A stretch of DNA of 6,953 bases from Burkholderiales bacterium RIFCSPHIGHO2_12_FULL_61_11 (GTDB lineage: Bacteria > Pseudomonadota > Gammaproteobacteria > Burkholderiales > Burkholderiaceae_C), in the NCBI GenBank assembly GCA_001770785.1, contig MERZ01000018.1:16022-22974 (forward strand), in the 5' to 3' direction. How positions within the stretch are numbered: position 1 is the first letter of the stretch; each line of letters starts with the position of its first letter. The translations under genes were made by a program, and so were the position numbers. The notes under the pieces were generated by a model that worked only from the letters and a program-made list of their open reading frames with translations, searched no databases and had not been told where the DNA came from. Positions 1 through 5,672 of this stretch are shown here, in pieces.

Positions 1-472
1 TGATCTCGTGGCCAAACACCAGCACCACGCCGCAGTAGCTGATGGCCATGCCGATCAGCTGGCGCACCCTGATGCGCCGCTGATACAGCACCAGCCCCAT
101 CAACAAGACCAGCGTGGGGTAGAGGTACAGGATCAGCCGCTCCAGCGAGGCGCTGATGAAGGCCAGGCCGGCAAAGTCGAGAAAGCTGGCCAGGTAGTAG
201 CCGGTAAAGCCGAGCCAGAGCACGCCCAGCCAGTCTTTGCGCGAGAGCGACGCTTTGCCGCGGCTGGCCCACCAGGCCATCACCGCAAAAAACGGCAGCG
301 CAAACAGCATGCGGTACATGATCAGCGTGACGGCATCAACGCCGTAGCGGTAAGCCAGCTTGACGATGATCGCCTTGCCACTGAACGCAATCGACCCGAA
401 GGTGGCGAGCAACAGCCCTGGTACTCTGCTTTTAGTCGCTAATTGTGCCCGTCCCGTCCGGGCTAGAGGCAT
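1..472 (-). CDS. EamA/DMT-family membrane transporter, N-terminal part (runs off left edge)
   Basis: Reading the minus strand from the ATG at 472-470 gives 157 uninterrupted codons to the window edge. The protein starts MPLARTGRAQ and then alternates hydrophobic helices: about residues 17-39, 47-69, 81-99, 103-130 (probably two close helices) and 138-154. This matches the first five helices of a drug/metabolite transporter of the EamA fold (two 5-helix repeats, usually about 290-310 residues), so roughly half the gene is present. Family-like stretches are YRMLFALPFF (53-62) and the run GLAFISASLERLILYLYPT (102-120), which resembles the helix 3-4 region of EamA domains. An in-frame TAA lies 9 nt before the ATG, so no earlier start is possible. 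There is no good Shine-Dalgarno sequence, only an A-rich leader ending in eight A residues. Substrate cannot be told; such proteins export small metabolites or drugs across the inner membrane. Confidence 0.85.
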   Translation of the reverse strand, partial: MPLARTGRAQLATKSRVPGLLLATFGSIAFSGKAIIVKLAYRYGVDAVTLIMYRMLFALPFFAVMAWWASRGKASLSRKDWLGVLWLGFTGYYLASFLDFAGLAFISASLERLILYLYPTLVLLMGLVLYQRRIRVRQLIGMAISYCGVVLVFGHEI

Positions 473-591
473 TTTTTTTCTTTACTCTTGCTCAAAATAT
501 CTTCTTGAAAGCCCGTAGCCTGAACGTCACCCTGCTGAGGGTCGCACGGGACGCGTGAGGCGGCCGTCATCGACCGGCGAACGGGCCACAT
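463..591 (-). other. Small open frame (42 codons) overlapping the DMT transporter start
   Basis: On the minus strand an ATG at 591 opens a 42-codon frame starting MWPVRRSMTA and ending KEKKCL before a TAG at 465-463. It overlaps the transporter start by 10 nt in another frame. The same frame is open further upstream with only one TGA back to within tctA. There is no clear ribosome binding site and no family was recognised. It could be a chance frame in GC-rich DNA, a leader peptide, or part of an intergenic repeat. Confidence 0.2.
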
Positions 592-690
592 CGAATTGAC
601 CCGGAATGCCCGCACCCCTCAGCGCGCCAATACCCGCCCGTCAGGGGCCATCTTGATGCCAGGGGGGTAGGCCCCGCTATCTGTGCACCG
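473..690. other. Intergenic gap between tctA and the DMT transporter
   Basis: No recognisable protein or RNA gene was found in these 218 bases. They contain a small hairpin at 529-542 (ACCCT, loop GCTG, AGGGT) and a 6-bp inverted repeat at 644-649/670-675 (GGGGCC/GGCCCC) just downstream of tctA. Neither is followed by a T-run on the tctA strand, so no intrinsic terminator can be called. The AT-rich stretch near 480-505 (TATTTT on the minus strand) could hold the -10 of a transporter promoter, but no convincing -35 was found. Confidence 0.4.
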
Positions 691-2202
691 TCAATCTTCG
701 ATGAAAGCCTCTTCCCGCTTCTTCTTGATCGATGGCAACAGCACGATCACCAGCAGCAGCGCACAGACGGCCAGCAAGCTGGCTGACAGCGGACGCGTCA
801 CAAACACGCTCCAGTCACCACGGGACAGCAGCAGCGCCCGGCGCAGGTTTTCTTCCATCATCGGGCCCAGAATCAGCCCCAGCAGCAGCGGCGCTGGCTC
901 AGCTCCGATCTTGTAAAAAATGTAGCCGATCACGCCAAAAATGCCCACGATCCAGATGTCCCAGGTGTTGTTGTTGGTCGAATAAACACCAATCGCGCAG
1001 AACAGCACAATCGCCGGAAACAGGAAACGGTAGGGCACGGTCAGCAGCTTGATCCACAGACCAATCAGCGGCAGGTTCAGGATCACCAGCATCGCGTTGC
1101 CAAGCCACATCGAGGCGATCAGGCCCCAGAACAGTTCCGGGTTGCTGGTCATCACCTGCGGGCCGGGCTGAATGTTGTGAATCGTCATGGCGCCCACCAT
1201 CAGCGCCATCACGACGTTGGATGGAATTCCCAGCGTCAGCAGCGGAATGAAGGAAGCCTGTGCCCCGGCATTGTTGGCCGCCTCGGGACCTGCCACACCG
1301 CGGATGTTGCCCTGGCCGAAAGGCACTTCGCCGGGCCGGCCCTTGACTTTTTTCTCTATGGTGTAGGCCGCAAATGCAGACAGCAAGGCGCCACCACCCG
1401 GCAGGATGCCCAGCGCACAGCCCAGCACCGTGCCGCGCAAGACGGCAGGCGTCATGTCCTTGAAGTCCTGCTTGGTCGGGAACAAGCCCTGTACCTTGAC
1501 GGTAAACACCTCGCGGTGGATCTCGCGCTGTGCCAGGTTGCTGATGATTTCACCGTAACCGAAAATACCCATCGCAATGGCCACGAAACCAATACCGTCG
1601 GTCAACTCGGGCACGTCAAAGCTGAAGCGTGCCACGCCAGAGTTCACGTCGGTGCCCACCAGACCCAGCAACAGACCCAACAAAATCATGCCGACCGCCT
1701 TGAGCAGCGAGCCCGATGCCAGCACCACGGCACCAATCAGGCCCAGCGTCATCAGGGCAAAATATTCGGCCGGACCAAACTTGAAGGCCAGTTCGGTCAG
1801 CGCCGGGGCAAAGGCGGCGATCATCACGGTCCCCACACAACCCGCAAAAAACGAGCCCAGGCCGGCAGCGGCCAGCGCCGGCCCCGCTCGTCCTTTTTTG
1901 GCCATCTGGTGACCGTCAATGCAGGTGACGACTGAGGAGGATTCACCCGGCAGATTGACCAGGATGGCGGTGGTGGAGCCGCCATACTGGGAGCCGTAGT
2001 AAATGCCGGCCAGCATGATCAGCGCCGACACCGGAGGCAGCGCATAGGTGGCGGGCAGCAGCATGGCGATGGTGGCCGCCGGGCCGATGCCGGGCAGCAC
2101 GCCGATCAAGGTTCCCAGCAGACACCCCACCAACGCGTACAAAAGATTGATAGGCGTGAATGCCACGCCAAAACCCAGGGCCAAATTTGCAATCAAATCC
2201 AT
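691..2202 (-). CDS. tctA: TctA, large membrane subunit of a tripartite tricarboxylate transporter
   Basis: The 503-residue product has the usual length for the TctA family (Pfam PF01970). With TctB it forms the inner-membrane part of a secondary, receptor-dependent uptake system for carboxylates such as citrate-like di- and tricarboxylates. The protein is almost wholly hydrophobic helices with a short charged C-terminus (SIKKKREEAFIED). Two related signatures mark its internal duplication: GVLPGIGPAATIAMLLP (34-50) with YYGSQYGGSTTAILVNLPGE (68-87), and GILPGGGALLSAF (265-277) with NNAGAQASFIPLLTLGIPSN (310-329). The frame is open 50 codons further upstream, but that part lies inside tctB. 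The ATG at 2202 has a good AAGGA site 7 nt ahead and starts the family-like MDLIANLALGFGVAF. The tctB stop overlaps that ribosome binding site, so translational coupling is likely. Substrate cannot be deduced from sequence. Confidence 0.95.
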   Translation of the reverse strand: MDLIANLALGFGVAFTPINLLYALVGCLLGTLIGVLPGIGPAATIAMLLPATYALPPVSALIMLAGIYYGSQYGGSTTAILVNLPGESSSVVTCIDGHQMAKKGRAGPALAAAGLGSFFAGCVGTVMIAAFAPALTELAFKFGPAEYFALMTLGLIGAVVLASGSLLKAVGMILLGLLLGLVGTDVNSGVARFSFDVPELTDGIGFVAIAMGIFGYGEIISNLAQREIHREVFTVKVQGLFPTKQDFKDMTPAVLRGTVLGCALGILPGGGALLSAFAAYTIEKKVKGRPGEVPFGQGNIRGVAGPEAANNAGAQASFIPLLTLGIPSNVVMALMVGAMTIHNIQPGPQVMTSNPELFWGLIASMWLGNAMLVILNLPLIGLWIKLLTVPYRFLFPAIVLFCAIGVYSTNNNTWDIWIVGIFGVIGYIFYKIGAEPAPLLLGLILGPMMEENLRRALLLSRGDWSVFVTRPLSASLLAVCALLLVIVLLPSIKKKREEAFIED

Positions 2203-2209
2203 TTTCTTT

Positions 2210-2215
2210 TCCTTA
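2210..2215 (-). promoter_or_regulatory. Ribosome binding site of tctA overlapping the tctB stop codon
   Basis: On the minus strand the sequence TAAGGA combines the tctB stop (TAA, 2215-2213) with the Shine-Dalgarno AAGGA (2214-2210), 7 nt before the tctA ATG. This fixes the tctA start at 2202 and suggests a terminating ribosome on tctB can re-initiate on tctA. Confidence 0.8.
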
Positions 2216-2701
2216 GCCTGTAATGAACTCAGGCCATACCGGGAACTGCAGCGCCAGCGCCAGTACGAAAACCAGATAACTGCCAACAGCCAATGCGGTT
2301 GCCAGAATGAGGGTTGTCCTGAATTTCCAGCCGGCTTGGGCCATGCTGGCAATAAAGGTCAATGCGTAAATCGCGACAATCAGGCCGAAGGCAGGCAGAT
2401 GGATGCTGCGTAGACCCGCCAGCAAAATGCCGAACACAACGTTGGCGCTAATGATGTAGAACAGCGGCCGCCAGGCCCATTTGCCTATTTTGTCGCCGTC
2501 TATGGTTTCGATCACCAGCGCCTTGAAGGTGATCACGGCCCCGACAAGGGCCATCAAGATGCCCAGCATCAGCGGAAAATAGCCAGGACCCATGCGGTCA
2601 CCCGAACCGACGTTGTAGGTGGTTGCACCCCATGCGAAGGCGGCACCGACCCCCATGAACATGAGGCCGGCGGAAAAGTCTTTTTGACTCTTTATATTCA
2701 T
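2213..2701 (-). CDS. tctB: TctB, small membrane subunit of a tripartite tricarboxylate transporter
   Basis: This 162-residue protein fits the TctB family (Pfam PF07331, DUF1468; about 150-180 residues, four or five helices). Hydrophobic segments lie at about 9-25, 41-63, 79-97, 101-121 and 128-151. The motif GPGYFP (38-43), just before the second segment, is characteristic of the family. It is followed after 10 nt by tctA, the standard tctB-tctA order. The ATG at 2701 (MNIKSQKDFSAG) is chosen because family members start close to this point. The frame is open to an ATG at 2743 and another at 2716, but these add an atypical N-terminus and have no better ribosome binding site; a weak GGGTAG lies ahead of 2701. 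TctB is a poorly conserved accessory subunit whose exact role in the complex is unclear. The receptor gene tctC, often first in such operons, is absent. Confidence 0.9.
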   Translation of the reverse strand: MNIKSQKDFSAGLMFMGVGAAFAWGATTYNVGSGDRMGPGYFPLMLGILMALVGAVITFKALVIETIDGDKIGKWAWRPLFYIISANVVFGILLAGLRSIHLPAFGLIVAIYALTFIASMAQAGWKFRTTLILATALAVGSYLVFVLALALQFPVWPEFITG

Positions 2702-2782
2702 TGTTTGTCTACCCATAAAAAAATGCGTCGGTGGATTCTGCATTCAAAGACCGGGGCTGGCCATGTGGTTTTCACTTACAGC

Positions 2783-2812
2783 GGGTTCACCCTTATAGGG
2801 TTCACCCTTATA
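2783..2812. repeat. Two perfect 15-bp tandem repeats upstream of tctB
   Basis: The unit GGGTTCACCCTTATA occurs twice without a mismatch at 2783-2797 and 2798-2812. Each copy contains a short dyad, GGGT-TC-ACCC. A degenerate third copy keeps the core TTCAC at 2771-2775, again exactly 15 bp from the next (TTCAC at 2771, 2786 and 2801). On the tctB strand each unit reads TATAAGGGTGAACCC, so it also offers a -10-like TATAAG. The block lies 81 bp before the tctB start. Iterated operator or promoter element for tctBA is the likeliest reading; a chance tandem duplication is the alternative. Confidence 0.75.
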
Positions 2813-2827
2813 GAACTTGACCGCATC

Positions 2828-2847
2828 AGAAAACCTTGTGCACAAGG
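2828..2847 (-). terminator. Perfect 14-bp palindrome followed by TTTTCT: weak gspE terminator or operator
   Basis: CCTTGTGCACAAGG at 2834-2847 is a perfect palindrome 22 nt downstream of the gspE-like stop. As RNA on the minus strand it folds into a 5-bp stem (CCTTG/CAAGG) with a TGCA loop and is followed by TTTTCT, a weak intrinsic-terminator layout. Equally, its TTGT..ACAA arms resemble operators of GntR/FCD-type carboxylate-sensing regulators, and it lies 132 bp ahead of the tctB start. The sequence does not decide between the two. Confidence 0.4.
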
Positions 2848-2869
2848 CCCGCATGGAACCCCGGGAGTT

Positions 2870-4672
2870 TCAGGACAGCGACGGCGTGGTCGCCAGGATT
2901 TCTTCGACGGTGGTCACCCCTTCGGCCACCTTCAGCACGCCCGCCAGCCGCAGCGGACGCATGCCGTCGGCCACGGCCTGGCGTCGCAGCGCGTCCATAT
3001 TGGGTTCCTTCGAAACCCTTTCCTTGAAGCCTTCAGTCACCGCCAGCAACTCGTACAAGCCCATGCGCCCCCGGAAGCCAGTCATGCGGCAATCGACGCA
3101 GCCGACTGCTTTGTAGGGCCGGTAGCCGCCGCTGATTTGCCAGGGTTTCACCAGATCTGCGAGCGTGTCGCGCGAGGCGCTGTGGTCCGGCTCACGGCAG
3201 CTGCTGCACAAGGTGCGTACCAGCCGCTGCGCCAGCACGCCGAGCAAGGTGGCATTGATCAAGTAGGAAGGCACACCGAGCTCCATCAGGCGCGAGACCG
3301 CCGAGGGCGCATCGTTCGTGTGCAGCGTACTGAAAACCAGATGGCCGGTCAGCGCGGCCTGCACCGCCATTTCAGCGGTCTGCAAATCACGGATCTCTCC
3401 CACCATGATGATGTCCGGGTCTTGCCGCATGAGCGCGCGCAGCCCTTCGGGAAAACCGAAATCCAGATGCGGCTGAACCTGCGTCTGGTTGAAAGCGGGC
3501 TCGATCATCTCGATCGGGTCTTCAATCGTGTTGACGTTGACCTCTTCGGTGGCGAGACGTTTAAGCGTGGAATACAGCGTGGTGGTTTTGCCTGAACCGG
3601 TCGGGCCGGTCACCAGCACAATGCCGTTGGGGTGTTTGACCAGTTGCTCCCAGCGCTCGGCGTCGTGCTGCGAAAAGCCCAGCGCATCCAGATTCTTGAC
3701 CGTGGTGTCGGGATCAAAAATACGCATGACCATTTTTTCGCCAAATGCGGTGGGCAGGGTGGACAAGCGCATTTCGATCTCGTCACCGCGCGGGTTGCGG
3801 GTCTTGATGCGGCCATCCTGCGGGCGACGTTTTTCAACCACATCCATGCGGCCCAGCAGCTTGATGCGCGCCGTCATGGCGCCCAGCACGCCCATGGGCA
3901 ACTGGTACACCGGATGCAGCACGCCGTCGATGCGAAAACGGATCACGCCCTGCTCGCGCCGCGGCTCCAGATGAATATCGCTGGCGCGCTGGTCAAAGGC
4001 GTATTGCCAGAGCCAGTCAACGACCTGCACCACGCCCTGGTCATTGGCATCCAGCGGCTTGTTGCTCTTGTTCAGTTCAACCAGCTGCTCGAAACTGGCC
4101 GAGCCTGAACCGCCGCCCGCCTTGAGCGCCGCCTTGACGGATTTTGCCAGCGCAAAAAATTCGACCGTGAACTTGGCGATGTCCAGCGGATTGGCCACCA
4201 CCAGCCGCACACTGCGTTTGGACTGGCGTTCGACCTCCGATACCCAGTCGGTGACAAACGGCTCGGAAGTGGCAATCACCACCTCGTGCGGTGTCACCTG
4301 CACGGGCAGCACCTTGTGCCGCTCGGCATACACCGCCGACAGGGTATCTGCCACCTTGCCCACATCGACCTTGAGCGGGTCAATCCTCAAATAATTGAGG
4401 CCAGCGCGTCCCGCCAGCCACTCGGCAATGGTTTCGATATCCAGCGGTTTGCCGTCGGCCAGACGCGTCATGCCGACACTGGCCAGCCTGATCAAGGGAT
4501 GCTGGGCGCTTTGCACTTGCGAACAGCGGGCAATGGTGCGCCGCGCCTCGGCGCTGCTGATGACGCCGTCAACGCTCAGCCATTCAACCAGTTGGCGCCA
4601 GTCCAGCGGGCCGGTATGAATTTTTCTGGATCCGGAGTCCGGTGGAGATTGGAGGGGCAGCACTGCGCTCAT
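2870..4672 (-). CDS. GspE/PulE/PilB-type secretion or type IV pilus assembly ATPase (orphan)
   Basis: This 600-residue protein has the architecture of type II secretion/type IV pilus hexameric ATPases. An N-terminal GspE-like domain (PF05157 type) occupies about 57-175. A linker with GGGSGSAS (186-193) follows, then the T2SSE ATPase core (PF00437) from about 205. Visible motifs are Walker A GPTGSGKT (356-363), Asp box NTIEDPIE (381-388), Walker B region DPDIIMVGEIRD (418-429), His box STLHTNDA (448-455), and a zinc-type tetracysteine C489xxC492...C525xxC528. All catalytic elements look intact. The family powers pilin or pseudopilin assembly from the cytoplasmic face of the inner membrane. The ATG at 4672 is preferred; a GTG at 4681 (three residues longer) lies 4 nt after GGGG and is a fair alternative. 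No gspF, pilin or other partner is in the window, and the gene follows the speE-like gene by 45 bp. GspE versus PilB assignment is not possible here. Confidence 0.88.
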   Translation of the reverse strand: MSAVLPLQSPPDSGSRKIHTGPLDWRQLVEWLSVDGVISSAEARRTIARCSQVQSAQHPLIRLASVGMTRLADGKPLDIETIAEWLAGRAGLNYLRIDPLKVDVGKVADTLSAVYAERHKVLPVQVTPHEVVIATSEPFVTDWVSEVERQSKRSVRLVVANPLDIAKFTVEFFALAKSVKAALKAGGGSGSASFEQLVELNKSNKPLDANDQGVVQVVDWLWQYAFDQRASDIHLEPRREQGVIRFRIDGVLHPVYQLPMGVLGAMTARIKLLGRMDVVEKRRPQDGRIKTRNPRGDEIEMRLSTLPTAFGEKMVMRIFDPDTTVKNLDALGFSQHDAERWEQLVKHPNGIVLVTGPTGSGKTTTLYSTLKRLATEEVNVNTIEDPIEMIEPAFNQTQVQPHLDFGFPEGLRALMRQDPDIIMVGEIRDLQTAEMAVQAALTGHLVFSTLHTNDAPSAVSRLMELGVPSYLINATLLGVLAQRLVRTLCSSCREPDHSASRDTLADLVKPWQISGGYRPYKAVGCVDCRMTGFRGRMGLYELLAVTEGFKERVSKEPNMDALRRQAVADGMRPLRLAGVLKVAEGVTTVEEILATTPSLS

Positions 4673-4717
4673 GCTTGGCACTTTACCCCAAACATTTCTT
4701 CACAATTCATGCGCGCT

Positions 4718-5485
4718 TCAGGCCACTGGCGCGAAAAGCCGCAACCACTTCTTGGCCGGCAGTTCCCAGCGCGATTCAATCACGTCGGCGCGCAGCAAAA
4801 GCTCGGCGCGCTCCGGGCGAGTCGGCTCGCGCTGCGCCATCACCACTGTATTGCCCTCGCGGGTCGGCCGGAACGCCCAGACCGACTCCGGGCCAAAGGC
4901 CTCGGCCATTTTTGTCAGCGACTGGACATAGCTGGAATCGCGCCCAAAGAGATTCACCGTCATCACCCCCTCCTCCGTGAGCAGGTCCCGGCAATGGGCG
5001 TAAAAATCAGCGTCATCCAGCACCGGTGCAGCCGCTTCGTGGTCGTACAAATCGACATGCAGCAAATCGACCGTGCCCTGATGCGCTGGTTTTTGTATCT
5101 CCGCGCCGGCATCGGCCTCAATGACCTGCAGCCGCAGGTCATCGCGCGGCAATTTGAACCACAGGCGGCAGGCCGTGACCACCTGCGGGTTGATCTCGAT
5201 CGCCGTGGTTTTCATGCGCAGCTTTTTGTAGCAAAACTTGGTTAAAGCTGCCGAGCCAAGGCCCAGCTGCATGGCATGTTTCTTGGCGACTGACGCAGCA
5301 TCGGTGAAAAGCAGGCCGACCATCATGCGTTGGACATACTCCAGCTCTATGTCAAAGGGCGCATCACGCAACATGGCGCCTTGCACCCAATCGGTTCCAA
5401 GGTGCAAATAGCGCACCTCGCCGTAGTCTGAAAAATTGACCTCGGGTAAATCGGTAGCAGTTTTCGCTGTATCTTTTTTCGACAT
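4718..5485 (-). CDS. Spermidine-synthase-like protein (class I SAM-fold)
   Basis: The 255-residue product resembles the nucleotide-binding half of the spermidine synthase/SpeE family. Visible are the glycine-rich loop LGLGSAAL (74-81), the acidic residue after the second strand in TAIEINP (E97), ADAG (124-127) for the adenine side, and VDLLHVDLYD (139-148) on the fourth strand. A short N-terminal strand region (YLHLGTDWVQGAML, about 26-39) precedes it, ending in the family-like LEYVQRMM (48-55). True aminopropyltransferases carry an Asp followed by a TDP-type gate motif after strand four; here that place reads DLYDHEAAAP. Putrescine aminopropyl transfer is therefore doubtful, and a different SAM- or decarboxy-SAM-using activity is possible. 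The start at 5485 lacks a Shine-Dalgarno site and sits in an AT-rich dyad. The C-terminus ends 45 bp before the gspE-like gene on the same strand, so the two are likely co-transcribed. Confidence 0.8.
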   Translation of the reverse strand: MSKKDTAKTATDLPEVNFSDYGEVRYLHLGTDWVQGAMLRDAPFDIELEYVQRMMVGLLFTDAASVAKKHAMQLGLGSAALTKFCYKKLRMKTTAIEINPQVVTACRLWFKLPRDDLRLQVIEADAGAEIQKPAHQGTVDLLHVDLYDHEAAAPVLDDADFYAHCRDLLTEEGVMTVNLFGRDSSYVQSLTKMAEAFGPESVWAFRPTREGNTVVMAQREPTRPERAELLLRADVIESRWELPAKKWLRLFAPVA

Positions 5486-5496
5486 TTAAATTAAAT
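5484..5496. repeat. AT-only inverted repeat over the speE-like start codon
   Basis: ATTTAAATTAAAT is a 13-bp dyad (two 6-bp arms, one central base) made only of A and T in otherwise GC-rich DNA. It covers two bases of the ATG of the speE-like gene and the bases just upstream, where a ribosome binding site would be expected but is missing. Confidence 0.5.
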
Positions 5497-5672
5497 CAAC
5501 CTATGTTCTTCAAAACCTCACGCCAGGCAGCGAGTTTGCGCTCAAAACTCCAGGCCGCATTGACCGGTGGGCGTCATGCCGCTGGGCCGCCAGCGAGGCC
5601 GCACCCGGAAAACTGCCAGGTATCAGCAAGCGTGCGCGGCCAGAGCGGCAGGGGCGGCAAGCCGGTCAGCAC
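5496..5672 (-). pseudogene. Possible broken small gene between tatD and the speE-like gene
   Basis: One minus-strand frame stays open from inside the tatD 3' end (possible GTG at 5672) down to a TGA at 5498-5496, interrupted only by an in-frame TGA at 5576-5574. Before the stop it reads LPPLPLWPRTLADTW and further residues ending in GLAGGPAA; after it, a 25-residue tail ends with AWSFERKLAAWREVLKNIG. The tail is rich in charged and aromatic residues and looks like an ordinary amphipathic protein C-terminus rather than a random translation. A TGG-to-TGA change would explain the break. No family was recognised, no ribosome binding site was seen, and the region may simply be non-coding. Confidence 0.25.

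Noticed and set aside
8..442. Plus-strand 144-codon frame at the left edge
   Set aside because: It lies antisense to the DMT transporter, is rich in H/Q/R and has no hydrophobic or family pattern, typical of an antisense shadow.
644..675. Inverted repeat GGGGCC/GGCCCC downstream of tctA as a terminator
   Set aside because: Six-bp arms with a 20-nt loop and no T-run after it on the tctA strand.
2684..3595. Long plus-strand frame (303 codons) opposite the gspE-like gene
   Set aside because: Antisense to an ATPase with intact motifs; His/Arg/Gln-rich composition is the usual shadow of GC-rich coding DNA.
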